NCBI RefSeq assembly: GCF_014698835.1
Contig: NZ_JACJTU010000017.1
Location: forward strand, 94,538 to 158,537
Direction: 5' to 3'
DNA length: 64,000 nt
From: Nostoc paludosum FACHB-159
GTDB lineage: Bacteria > Cyanobacteriota > Cyanobacteriia > Cyanobacteriales > Nostocaceae
Translations under genes and position numbers: made by a program
The notes under the pieces: model-generated
Told to the model about the DNA's origin: nothing
The model's input: the letters and a program-made list of their open reading frames with translations, nothing else
Database searches by the model: none
In this document: in pieces, positions 17,775-25,942 of the stretch
How positions within the stretch are numbered: position 1 is the stretch's first letter
Layout: each line of letters opens with the position of its first letter

Positions 17775-18432
17775 CGCAGAACTCCTACAAAATTAATCCA
17801 ATCGGTACTGTTATTTGAAATTTTTGACGGGGAGAGCTTGATCTTAGAGCTAAGAAAACACTTCCAAATTAAGCATAGGAAAGCTTGGCGTCCCTGGCAA
17901 TATAAATCACTATAATAGTTTATGATAAAAAAGTTTTAAAAAACTTAACAAAAATTTATCTGTGTCCACGAGCAATTAAAGTGAACTGATTCCTAGAGCA
18001 GACACTTATGCTTTATAATTTCTTTATTACATATACAAAATGAGATTCATAGCCAAGGCTAATCTCATGTGGGAAAGGAAGAGCAGTCGCTGTATGTTTT
18101 GCTGTCTCTATCTTTCCTCGATTTTTGCTACATCTACAATGACTAAGTAAAAAACATATAATTTTTTCAAATATATCGTATAAATTACTTTGGTTAAAGT
18201 AGAAATACAAATGTAAAAAGGTCGATGATGTTAAGGCAAGTAAATGCTTTTGCTTATATTAAGTTATATGTTACTGAACTTTAATAAGGTAAAATTAAGC
18301 AAAAATACCCCGAAGTTTTAGTTTAAACAATAGTAAACAAACATAGAGGTTTTGGCAAATTAATTTAATTAAATTAAATAGTTGTCCGAAAGCTTTTTTA
18401 AAATTAAGGCTGAATCGTCAAGGGAAATTTAA
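17775..18432. promoter_or_regulatory. divergent control region between ccm operon and ndhF3
   Basis: The 658-base AT-rich region must carry promoters for both the leftward ccm operon and the rightward ndhF3-ndhD3-cupA genes. Two TTA-N7/8-TAA motifs of the type reported for CmpR-family LysR regulators occur at 18271-18284 and 18360-18372, upstream of ndhF3. In such AT-rich DNA they could be chance. A weak minus-strand ORF at 18013-18210 is not considered a gene. Confidence 0.45.
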
Positions 18433-20289
18433 ATGAGTGAATTTTTATTTTTAACGAGTTGGTTTGTGCCTTTGTATAGCTTATTCGGCGCAATTTTGAC
18501 CTTGCCGTGGGGATTGGGAATAATTCAGCGGACAGGGCCAAGACCTGCGGCATACTTCAACTTGTTGACGACCTTTTTGGCTTTTGTGCATAGCTTGTTT
18601 GTATTTAAAGATATTTGGGATAGAGAACCACAAAATTTGCTGGTTAGCTGGTTCAAAGCTGCCGATTTAGATTTATCCTTTGCCTTGGAACTCTCACCAG
18701 TGAGTATCGGGGCAACAGTTTTAATTACAGGCATAAGCTTACTGGCACAAGTTTACGCCTTGGGTTATATGGAAAAAGACTGGTCGTTAGCACGTTTTTT
18801 TGCGCTGCTGGGATTTTTTGAAGCAGCGCTGAGTGCTTTAGCAATCAGTGATTCTTTATTTTTCAGCTATTGTCTTTTGGAAGTTCTGACACTTTCAACT
18901 TATTTGCTGGTGGGGTTCTGGTATGCTCAACCCTTAGTAGTGACAGCAGCGCGAGACGCGTTTTTAACTAAACGGGTGGGAGACTTGTTACTGCTGATGG
19001 CTGTTGTCACTCTTTCCACCTTAGCTGGCAGTTTGAACTTTTCCGATTTATATGAGTGGGCACAAACAGCTAATTTAAGCCCAATGGCATCAACATTATT
19101 GGGATTGGCGTTAATAGCTGGGCCTGCTGGGAAATGCGCCCAGTTTCCACTGCACCTGTGGTTAGATGAGGCAATGGAAGGGCCGAACCCGGCTTCGGTA
19201 ATGCGAAATTCCTTGGTGGTAGCTGGTGGTGCTTACTTACTATTTAAGCTGCAACCATTGTTAGCACTGTCGCCAGTTGCCTTGAATGCTTTGGTAATCA
19301 TGGGCACGGTAACGGCCATTGGTGCAACATTAGTATCCATCGCTCAAATAGACATTAAGCGAGCCTTATCTCACTCTACTAGTGCATACATGGGGTTAGC
19401 GTTTTTGGCAGTTGGCTTGCAACAAGGTGGTGTAGCCTTGATGTTGCTGTTAACCCATGCGATCGCCAAAGCATTATTATTTATGAGTTCTGGTTCAGTG
19501 ATCTTAACTACCCAAAGTCAAGACTTGACAGAAATGGGCGGTTTATGGTCAAGGATGCCAGCCACCACCACGGCCTACATCGTCGGTTCCGCAGGAATGG
19601 TGACACTCCTACCACTGGGAAGCTTCTGGGCAATGTTAGCATGGGCTGACGGTTTTGTCAGTATTAGCCCTTGGGTAATTGGAGTTTTATTACTAGTCAA
19701 TGGCTTGACAGCATTAAACTTGACCAGAGTATTTAGATTAGTCTTTTGGGGTAAACCGCAACAAAAGACCCGGCGTACTCCAGAAGTTGGCTGGTCGATG
19801 GCATTGCCAATGGTGACTTTAACAATATTGACTTTGCTTCTACCCCTGATGTTACAGCAGTGGTATTTGCTACCTGATTGGGAAAGTATCAATTGGTATG
19901 TAGCATTAGCGTTGTTTGCTTCTACAGTAATAGGAGTAGTTGTAGGGTCTACAATTTATCTCCACAAAGCCTGGTCAAGATCGAGAATCCTGGCATGGAG
20001 ATTTTTCCAAGATTTGTTGGGTTATGACTTTTACATCGATCGCATTTATCGAGTCACCGTCGTGAGTGCAGTAGCACTGCTATCTAAGATTTCTGCTTGG
20101 AGCGATCGCTATTTGGTTGACGGTATAGTGAATTTAGTTGGGTTTGCCACGATTCTTAGCGGACAAAGTTTAAAATACAGCATTTCCGGGCAATCCCAAG
20201 GTTATATGTTGACCATCCTAGCAGTCGTTAGCATCCTGGGCTTTTTCATCAGTTGGTCATTGGGTTTATTAGATAAATTGCCCTTTTAA
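18433..20289 (+). CDS. ndhF3: NDH-1MS complex subunit NdhF3
   Basis: NdhF3 is the antiporter-like proton-pumping subunit of the inducible, high-affinity CO2-uptake NDH-1 complex in the thylakoid membrane. The 618-residue protein is hydrophobic throughout, with about 15 predicted membrane helices. It carries conserved ND5-type blocks such as GPAGKCAQFPLHLWLDEAMEG (about 235-255) and a membrane Lys/His segment (IAKALLFMSSG). Its place before ndhD3 and a chpXY-family gene identifies it as the F3 rather than the F1 or F4 paralogue. The ATG follows AAGGGAAATTTAA. Confidence 0.94.
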   Translation: MSEFLFLTSWFVPLYSLFGAILTLPWGLGIIQRTGPRPAAYFNLLTTFLAFVHSLFVFKDIWDREPQNLLVSWFKAADLDLSFALELSPVSIGATVLITGISLLAQVYALGYMEKDWSLARFFALLGFFEAALSALAISDSLFFSYCLLEVLTLSTYLLVGFWYAQPLVVTAARDAFLTKRVGDLLLLMAVVTLSTLAGSLNFSDLYEWAQTANLSPMASTLLGLALIAGPAGKCAQFPLHLWLDEAMEGPNPASVMRNSLVVAGGAYLLFKLQPLLALSPVALNALVIMGTVTAIGATLVSIAQIDIKRALSHSTSAYMGLAFLAVGLQQGGVALMLLLTHAIAKALLFMSSGSVILTTQSQDLTEMGGLWSRMPATTTAYIVGSAGMVTLLPLGSFWAMLAWADGFVSISPWVIGVLLLVNGLTALNLTRVFRLVFWGKPQQKTRRTPEVGWSMALPMVTLTILTLLLPLMLQQWYLLPDWESINWYVALALFASTVIGVVVGSTIYLHKAWSRSRILAWRFFQDLLGYDFYIDRIYRVTVVSAVALLSKISAWSDRYLVDGIVNLVGFATILSGQSLKYSISGQSQGYMLTILAVVSILGFFISWSLGLLDKLPF

Positions 20290-20298
20290 GAGTGCTAA

Positions 20299-20326
20299 GT
20301 ACAGACGCGATTCATCGCGTCTGTAC
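20299..20326. repeat. 13-bp perfect inverted repeat between ndhF3 and ndhD3
   Basis: GTACAGACGCGAT and its exact complement are separated by two bases. No T-run follows, so it is a dispersed palindrome rather than a clear terminator, though the stem could affect expression within the operon. Confidence 0.7.
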
Positions 20327-20377
20327 AAGAGTTAGGAGTTATTCTCCCTCATCCCCCCATCCCTTTACCTGAAGTGT

Positions 20378-21880
20378 ATGCTTAGTGCTTTAATTCTAGT
20401 GCCCTTGATTGGCGCAGCTTTAATTGGTTTCTGGCCCTCTAGCATTAGTGGGAAATTTGCCCGTGGGGTAGCTTTGGTATTTGCGATTATTGTTTTCTTT
20501 TTGACAGTTGTACTAACAATTCAGTTCCGCCCTGGAGAAGTCACTCAACAGTTTGCCGAGTCTGTTCCTTGGGTAGATGTCTTAGGCTTGAACTATAACC
20601 TGGGAGTAGATGGTTTATCTTTACCATTGCTGGTTTTAAATGGACTTTTGACTTGCATTGCCATCTATAGTAGCGATGAATCCCTTGGGCGTCCTAAATT
20701 GTATTACTCTTTGATACTACTGTTAAGCGTCGGGGTAACTGGAGCTTTCTTAGCACAGGATCTACTGCTATTTTTCCTGTTTTACGAATTGGAGTTGATT
20801 CCCCTGTATCTGTTGATAGCGATTTGGGGTGGTGCAAAACGGGGTTATGCTGCAACCAAATTTCTCATTTATACTGCCGTTTCCGGAGTCCTGATTTTAG
20901 CAAGTTTCCTGGGCATGGTTTGGCTAAGTGGTTCCTCTAGTTTTGCACTAGCAACCTTGAACGCCAAGACTCTGCCTTTGGCAACACAACTTTTACTGCT
21001 AGTGGGAATTTTGGTAGGTTTCGGAATTAAAATTCCCTTAGTTCCCTTCCATACTTGGTTGCCAGATGCTCACGTTGAAGCTTCCACACCGATTTCCGTA
21101 CTGTTGGCTGGGGTACTGTTAAAGTTGGGAACTTACGGCTTACTCCGATTTGGTATGAACTTGTTACCGGAAGCTTGGAATTATGTGGCTCCTTGGTTAG
21201 CAATTTGGGCAGCAGTAAGTGTATTGTATGGTTCATCCTGTGCGATCGCCCAAACAGATATGAAAAAAATGGTGGCGTACAGTTCCATTGGACACATGGG
21301 TTACGTCCTGATAGCGGCGGCGGCCGCTACACCTTTAAGTGTGTTGGGTGCTGTCATGCAAATGATTAGCCACGGCTTGATTTCTGCAATGCTATTTTTG
21401 CTGGTGGGCGTTGTGTATAAAAAAGCCGGTAGCCGGGATTTAGAAATCATCAGAGGACTCCTCAACCCAGAACGCGGTATGCCGGTAATCGGTAGCTTGA
21501 TGATTGTGGGAGTCATGGCCAGCGCAGGTATACCCGGAATGTTAGGATTTATTTCCGAATTCATCGTTTATCGGGGTAGTTTTGCAGTTTTTCCAGTACA
21601 AACACTGCTGTGTATGATTGGTACGGGGTTAACAGCAGTTTACTTTCTGTTACTTATGAACCGCGCCTTCTTTGGACGCTTATCTGCACCTGTTGTCAAC
21701 TTACCACGTGTGTATTGGAGCGATCGCCTTCCAGCTGCAATTTTAGCCTTGCTAATTGTGATTTTTGGCATCCAACCGTCTTGGTTAGCACGCTGGACTG
21801 AACCAACAATTACAGCAATGATCGATACTCAAAACGTAGTAGCAGTGTCTTTAGATAAGAGAATGGAGAATGGGAAGTAG
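20378..21880 (+). CDS. ndhD3: NDH-1MS complex subunit NdhD3
   Basis: NdhD3 is the second antiporter-like subunit of the inducible CO2-uptake NDH-1 complex. The 500-residue polytopic protein shows ND4-type blocks: the membrane Glu in LLFFLFYELELIPLYLLI (about 131-148), PFHTWLPDAHVEASTPISV (about 223-241) and KKMVAYSSIGHMGYV (about 307-321). It lies 88 bases after ndhF3, across a small palindrome, and before cupA. Its last residues (DKRMENGK) run into a purine-rich repeat (from about 21865), so the C-terminus may have been altered by repeat growth. Confidence 0.94.
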   Translation: MLSALILVPLIGAALIGFWPSSISGKFARGVALVFAIIVFFLTVVLTIQFRPGEVTQQFAESVPWVDVLGLNYNLGVDGLSLPLLVLNGLLTCIAIYSSDESLGRPKLYYSLILLLSVGVTGAFLAQDLLLFFLFYELELIPLYLLIAIWGGAKRGYAATKFLIYTAVSGVLILASFLGMVWLSGSSSFALATLNAKTLPLATQLLLLVGILVGFGIKIPLVPFHTWLPDAHVEASTPISVLLAGVLLKLGTYGLLRFGMNLLPEAWNYVAPWLAIWAAVSVLYGSSCAIAQTDMKKMVAYSSIGHMGYVLIAAAAATPLSVLGAVMQMISHGLISAMLFLLVGVVYKKAGSRDLEIIRGLLNPERGMPVIGSLMIVGVMASAGIPGMLGFISEFIVYRGSFAVFPVQTLLCMIGTGLTAVYFLLLMNRAFFGRLSAPVVNLPRVYWSDRLPAAILALLIVIFGIQPSWLARWTEPTITAMIDTQNVVAVSLDKRMENGK

Positions 21881-21998
21881 GGAGTTGGGAGACGGGGAGA
21901 TAGGGAGAGTGGGAGAGTGAAGAGGACAAGGGGACAAGGAGAATAATTCATAACCAATACCCAATGCCCCAACCCCTATACTTTATGGAGAACTAGCA
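21881..21998. repeat. G-rich/C-rich repeat between ndhD3 and cupA
   Basis: GGGAGTTGGGAGACGGGGAG-type purine units fill about 21880-21940, followed by CCAATACCCAATGCCCC units. It has the same two-armed character as other spacers and lies inside a probable operon. Confidence 0.55.
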
Positions 21999-23129
21999 AT
22001 GGTAACTATTAGAAATAAATTTACTAACGAACCTTTACCTGAGTTTATTGAACGCCTCCAAAAAGGAGAGGCATTACTCACCGATAGTCCAGAAAATGTG
22101 GTGGAAGTAGTTGGTATTCTCAAAAGCTACGGCGTAGTTTTAGATGCCTATTCAATAAATCTGAATTACATTGCTGAGCATCAGTTTTTAGTATTTTTCC
22201 CATTTTTTAAATACTTTAATGGAGAAATATCTTTTCAGAAATTACTTCGTCACTGGTGGCACGATCGCATTAATTTTGAATATGCCGAGTATTGCATGAA
22301 AGCCATGATGTGGCACGGTGGCGGTGGTTTGGATGAATATTTAGATACAAAAGAATTTCAAGAAAGAGCGCAAGCCGTAATTACAGCTAAATTTAAAAAT
22401 AATCCCTTAATTTTAGGCATTAATCAACTCTTTCCAGACTTTTTAACAGAACAGTTACGCGTCTCTGCCTACTACAGTGGTTTAGGTCAATTTTGGCGAG
22501 TCATGGCTGATATTTTCCTCAGCTTATCAGACCTCTACGACAAAGGCGAAATCAAATCGATTCCCCAAGTAGTAGACCATATTAAAGCAGGGTTAGTGGA
22601 AAGTGCGGCCAAGCCAATTACCTATAGTGTCAAAATTAAGGGAAAACTCTATGATATCATTCCCAAAGACGTTGGTTTGACCTTCTTAGCAGACACAGCA
22701 ATACCTTATGTAGAGGCTGTTTTCTTTAGAGGAACACCTTTCCACGGTACAGTTTCATACAACGCCCAAGCTTATCAAATCTCCCCAGATCAAAGTCGAT
22801 TCCAATATGGCGCATTGTACGCCGATCCTCTGCCCATCGGCGGCGCAGGTATCCCTCCTACCTTGTTGATGCAAGATATGCGTCATTATCTTCCAGAGTA
22901 CTTGCATGAAATTTATCGTCGCAGTCTCCGGGGTGAAGATGATTTGCGAGTGCAAATTTGTATAACTTTCCAAAAATCGATGTTTTGCGTGACCACAGCA
23001 GCGATTTTAGGACTAGCGCCTTATCCTTTAGATACTAAAGACCCATCCGAGGAAAAAGCGAATCGAGTTTATTTTGCAAAGTGGATGAGTCGCTTAGAAA
23101 CTTCCCAGTTGCTAGAGGTGAATAAATAG
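21999..23129 (+). CDS. cupA: CO2 hydration protein CupA (ChpY)
   Basis: The 376-residue protein belongs to the ChpX/ChpY (CupA/CupB) family found only in NDH-1 CO2-uptake complexes. There it is thought to act as a carbonic-anhydrase-like module converting CO2 to bicarbonate at the cytoplasmic side. Conserved blocks include FFKYFNGEISFQKLLRHWWHDRINFEYAEYC (seen in part near residues 67-97) and ILGINQLFPDFL. It follows ndhD3, which makes it the NDH-1MS (CupA) rather than the constitutive CupB partner. No cupS gene follows, unlike the Synechocystis operon. Confidence 0.92.
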   Translation: MVTIRNKFTNEPLPEFIERLQKGEALLTDSPENVVEVVGILKSYGVVLDAYSINLNYIAEHQFLVFFPFFKYFNGEISFQKLLRHWWHDRINFEYAEYCMKAMMWHGGGGLDEYLDTKEFQERAQAVITAKFKNNPLILGINQLFPDFLTEQLRVSAYYSGLGQFWRVMADIFLSLSDLYDKGEIKSIPQVVDHIKAGLVESAAKPITYSVKIKGKLYDIIPKDVGLTFLADTAIPYVEAVFFRGTPFHGTVSYNAQAYQISPDQSRFQYGALYADPLPIGGAGIPPTLLMQDMRHYLPEYLHEIYRRSLRGEDDLRVQICITFQKSMFCVTTAAILGLAPYPLDTKDPSEEKANRVYFAKWMSRLETSQLLEVNK

Positions 23130-23146
23130 TTGACTTTTAGTCAAAA

Positions 23147-23911
23147 TTATGCGTCTGGTTCAATGCCTAGAGAACGCAATTGAGCAATCAGAATCTCATT
23201 TCGTTGGCGTTCTTGTTCAGCGCGTTGACGTTCTTGTTCAGCGCGTTGGCATTCAAGTTCTGCTCTTTCATCGCCAGTCAACAACAAATTACCTTGCAAA
23301 TCCCACCAACGTAACCAGGGCAATTCCACGTTTTGATAAACTCCTAGCCAAATGCCTAACTCCACTCCTAAAGGAGGTATACGATAATGTCCTCGTTCAT
23401 TTGCTGCTAATAACTGGTATTGTCCACCAATGAATTCATACACTTCTATACTGGCTTTATTCACTTCATAAATGCCATAAAACGGAGGACGAATTACTTG
23501 CTCATAAATCCAAAATTTCCCCTTCCAAGGGGTTGTATCTCTTTCCTCACTCCCATCACCAGAGACGAATTCTAAGACAATTAATGGAGCGATATGTTCT
23601 CGCCAAAATACATAAGAACGGCGCGTCAATCCATCGAGTAAGGGTGGGACATTTCCTACATAAAACCAATCCGGTGCTGCTGCTCCTTTCTCTGGAGGAT
23701 CTGTCAACCGCCAGTAAATACCTAAGTCTTGACCTATACAATATTGGCCTTCTGGATGTAATTGCTGGAGAATGGGTGTAATTGAGTCCGTTAGTAAGAT
23801 ACTTTGGGGATGCTCTTGCCAATTTTTCACAAATGTCCCGTCAGAGTCTGGTAGCTGCGTGTGATCAGGAAATGGGGTGAGATTGGTATCGAGGTTGGTT
23901 GCAGAGGCCAT
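23147..23911 (-). CDS. Uma2 family protein (DUF820, PD-(D/E)XK-like), copy 1
   Basis: The 254-residue protein has the Uma2/DUF820 fold, related to restriction endonucleases and greatly expanded in cyanobacteria; the function is unknown. The core carries PDWFYV (about 80-85) and PLIVLEFVSGD (about 111-121), which fit a PD..(D/E)XK active site. The C-terminus is a charged repeat (ERQRAEQERQRNE) ending AQLRSLGIEPDA. It is closely similar to the copy at 25097-25819, pointing to a local duplication. It is convergent with cupA. Confidence 0.85.
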   Translation of the reverse strand: MASATNLDTNLTPFPDHTQLPDSDGTFVKNWQEHPQSILLTDSITPILQQLHPEGQYCIGQDLGIYWRLTDPPEKGAAAPDWFYVGNVPPLLDGLTRRSYVFWREHIAPLIVLEFVSGDGSEERDTTPWKGKFWIYEQVIRPPFYGIYEVNKASIEVYEFIGGQYQLLAANERGHYRIPPLGVELGIWLGVYQNVELPWLRWWDLQGNLLLTGDERAELECQRAEQERQRAEQERQRNEILIAQLRSLGIEPDA

Positions 23912-23985
23912 AAAGTTACCTTTGCACTAGCTAAAGGTTGTTTTTAGTTTAGCAAAACATCCAGTTTTGGGGAGTAGTAATAGCT

Positions 23986-24132
23986 GACTACCCAAATTCA
24001 ATAAACGACTACCCGAATTCAATAAACGACTACCCAAATTCAATAAACGCTTGCCCGAATTCAATAAACGACTACCCAAATTCAACAAACGCTTGCCCGA
24101 ATTCAATAAACGACTACCCGAATTCAATAAAC
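23986..24132. repeat. seven tandem 21-bp repeats upstream of Uma2 copy 1
   Basis: Seven 21-bp units (GACTACCCAAATTCAATAAAC and variants GACTACCCG or GCTTGCCCG at the start) follow one another with no spacers. Because 21 is a multiple of 3, the minus strand reads an uninterrupted heptapeptide repeat (RLLNSGS/RLLNLGS) in a 76-codon frame, 23927-24157, that would need a TTG start. I treat it as a repeat, not a proven gene. Confidence 0.85.
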
Positions 24133-24328
24133 GATCGCTTTGATTTCTTATACTCAATCTATGTAAAAATATTTAGACAATTATATTTATAAGCATAAAA
24201 ATAGACTCTAAAAAAGGCATAAGAAAGGCGATCGCCTTCGCGCAAGAATCTGCGTAGGCGTAGCCCGTCGTAGACATCGCCTTCTTTTAACCCCAAAATC
24301 GGAGTCAAATATTATCATGGCAAAATGA
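24133..24328. repeat. spacer with a GC-rich dispersed repeat
   Basis: At about 24229-24283 a GC-rich repeat carries the HIP1 octamer and the segment GCGTAGGCGTAGCCCGTCG, with complementary GGCGAT and ATCGCC ends. The rest is AT-rich and shows no gene. Confidence 0.5.
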
Positions 24329-24517
24329 TTAAGTTTTCTTTTTCTTGTTTAGCGCTTCCTGGATAGCTTCTCTACAGAATTGTGCAGGGTCGTCTTGTGC
24401 TTTCACTTCATCTTTCATTTTTTCAGTAGCGCGAAAACTAATAGTAGTTGATAGTGGTTCTTCTCTTTCTGATTCAAATGGTCTTAAACTTTCTGGGTTA
24501 CCTTTTGGATTAGGCAT
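24329..24517 (-). CDS. small protein, possible ribbon-helix-helix-like regulator, 62 aa
   Basis: The ATG at 24517 gives MPNPKGNPESLRPFESEREE, followed by TTISFRATEKMKDEVKAQDD and a Lys-rich helix. A short beta strand followed by two helices (ISFRATEKMKDEVK, PAQFCREAIQEALN) fits a ribbon-helix-helix DNA-binding fold, but I infer this from pattern only. The frame extends 35 codons further upstream into unlikely sequence. It is divergent from the SAP-like gene, 123 bases away. Confidence 0.6.
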   Translation of the reverse strand: MPNPKGNPESLRPFESEREEPLSTTISFRATEKMKDEVKAQDDPAQFCREAIQEALNKKKKT

Positions 24518-24640
24518 TGTATAGAAATATAAAAATAAGTCTGAAACACTCGTTTGCAACTGTTTAATGTTTATTTGGTGGTTGTCTAACTTTGGCGAGT
24601 ACAGCAACCACCAATATCCCAATCAAAATGAGACAATTCT

Positions 24641-25018
24641 ATGTTTACACGATCGGAACTCGAAATCAAAACCATTGCTGAACTACGCTTGCTGTGCCAA
24701 CGTTATGGATTACGACCCACTGGAAAATCAGTGCAGAAGGTAAGCTATATTACATCGTTGATTGCATTTCCAGCGATCGCACTTAACCAGCTACAAGAAG
24801 GGAAAGGATTACGAAGATTATCATTTGGTAGTTTTCAGTCCATCGGCGGAGCACTAGATGAGATGAATTCTCCGACCACCGAACAAGCAGCATTAATCAA
24901 GGCAAGCTTAGAAGGCAAACATTTGAGCGCACCTAGTCGCTGGGAGCAGGAGAAACTGCTTAACCTGTACAAAGCTAAACTGCTGCTAGAGCAAGTTATG
25001 GACTTGTTAGCGGACTAA
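24641..25018 (+). CDS. SAP-like domain protein, 125 aa
   Basis: Residues 5-42 (LEIKTIAELRLLCQRYGL, RPTGKS, YITSLIAF) fit a SAP/Rho-N-like helix-extension-helix, a small DNA- or RNA-binding module. The remainder is helical, with no recognisable domain. It is divergent from a possible ribbon-helix-helix gene and ends before a clear terminator, so the two resemble a regulated accessory pair lying between two Uma2 copies. The function is unknown. Confidence 0.6.
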   Translation: MFTRSELEIKTIAELRLLCQRYGLRPTGKSVQKVSYITSLIAFPAIALNQLQEGKGLRRLSFGSFQSIGGALDEMNSPTTEQAALIKASLEGKHLSAPSRWEQEKLLNLYKAKLLLEQVMDLLAD

Positions 25019-25050
25019 TTTTTTCGCTAGCCTCGATAATCCTTTTGTGA

Positions 25051-25077
25051 GTCCTCTTCTTAGGGGACTTTTTTTTT
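25051..25077 (+). terminator. intrinsic terminator after the SAP-like gene
   Basis: The stem GTCCTC/GGGGAC with a TTCTTA loop is followed by nine T residues, 33 bases after the stop codon. It also separates the gene from the convergent Uma2 copy. Confidence 0.8.
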
Positions 25078-25096
25078 AGTAGCTATTGCCAAATAA

Positions 25097-25819
25097 CTAA
25101 GCTTCCGGTTCAACCCCAAGCGCTCGCAATTGTGCAGTTAAGCGATCGGCTCTTTGTCGTTCTTGTTCGGCTCTTTCATCACCAGTCAACAACAAATTAC
25201 CTTGTAAATCCCACCAACGCAACCAAGGCAATTCGACATTTTGATAAACTCCTTGCCAAATACCTAACTCAACTCCCAAGCGGGTAATCGGATAATGTCC
25301 GCGTTCATTTGCTGTTAATAACTGATATTGTCCGCCAATTAATTCATATATTTCCAAGCTGGCTTTCTTCACTTCATATATGCCATAAAAAGCCGGATGA
25401 ATCACCTGTTCGTAAATCCAAAATTTGCCCTGCCAAGGGGTTTTATCTCGTTCTTCACTGCCATTCCCAGAAACAAATTCCAAAGCAATTAATGGGGCAA
25501 TAAATTCTCGCCACAATACATAAGACCTCCGCGTTTGTCCATCAAGCAACGGTGGTACATTTGGTACATAAAACCAATCTGGTGCTTCTGCTCCTTTTTC
25601 TGGTGGGTCTGTCAAGCGCCAGTAAATACCTAAATCCTGACCGATACAATATTGACCATCAGGATGTAATTGTTTGAGGACAGGTGTAATAGAGTCAGTA
25701 AGTAAAATGCTTTGGGGATGCTCTTGCCAATTTTTCACGAAAGTGCCATTAGACTCTGGTAGCTGCGTATGGTCGGGGAAAGGAGTCAGGTCTGTAGATA
25801 GGTCGGTTGCAGAGGTCAT
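25097..25819 (-). CDS. Uma2 family protein (DUF820), copy 2
   Basis: This is a paralogue of the Uma2 protein at 23147-23911 and almost collinear with it, with PDWFYVPNVPPLLDGQ and PLIALEFVSGNGSEER. Relative to copy 1 the C-terminal charged repeat is shorter (AEQERQRADRLTAQLRALG). Starting at 25819 gives MTSATDLSTDLTPFPDHTQL, which matches the start of copy 1; a longer frame to 25864 is less likely. The activity is unknown; a PD-(D/E)XK nuclease fold is expected from the family. Confidence 0.85.
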   Translation of the reverse strand: MTSATDLSTDLTPFPDHTQLPESNGTFVKNWQEHPQSILLTDSITPVLKQLHPDGQYCIGQDLGIYWRLTDPPEKGAEAPDWFYVPNVPPLLDGQTRRSYVLWREFIAPLIALEFVSGNGSEERDKTPWQGKFWIYEQVIHPAFYGIYEVKKASLEIYELIGGQYQLLTANERGHYPITRLGVELGIWQGVYQNVELPWLRWWDLQGNLLLTGDERAEQERQRADRLTAQLRALGVEPEA

Positions 25820-25942
25820 AAGGTATCCTCGCGCAGGAGTGCGGTTTGTTGTTGATTTTAGCAAGCACAGACTTGTCTGAAAAAACTAGGTATTTTAGCC
25901 TGCGGGAATATTTCACAAAGAGCGATCGCTATTCATGTAATC

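Noticed and set aside
18013..18210. 65-codon minus-strand frame between ccmK and ndhF3
   Set aside because: No family resemblance, no convincing ribosome site, and it lies in the divergent promoter region.
23986..24132. Possible CRISPR array
   Set aside because: The 21-bp repeats are directly contiguous with no spacers, and no cas genes are nearby.
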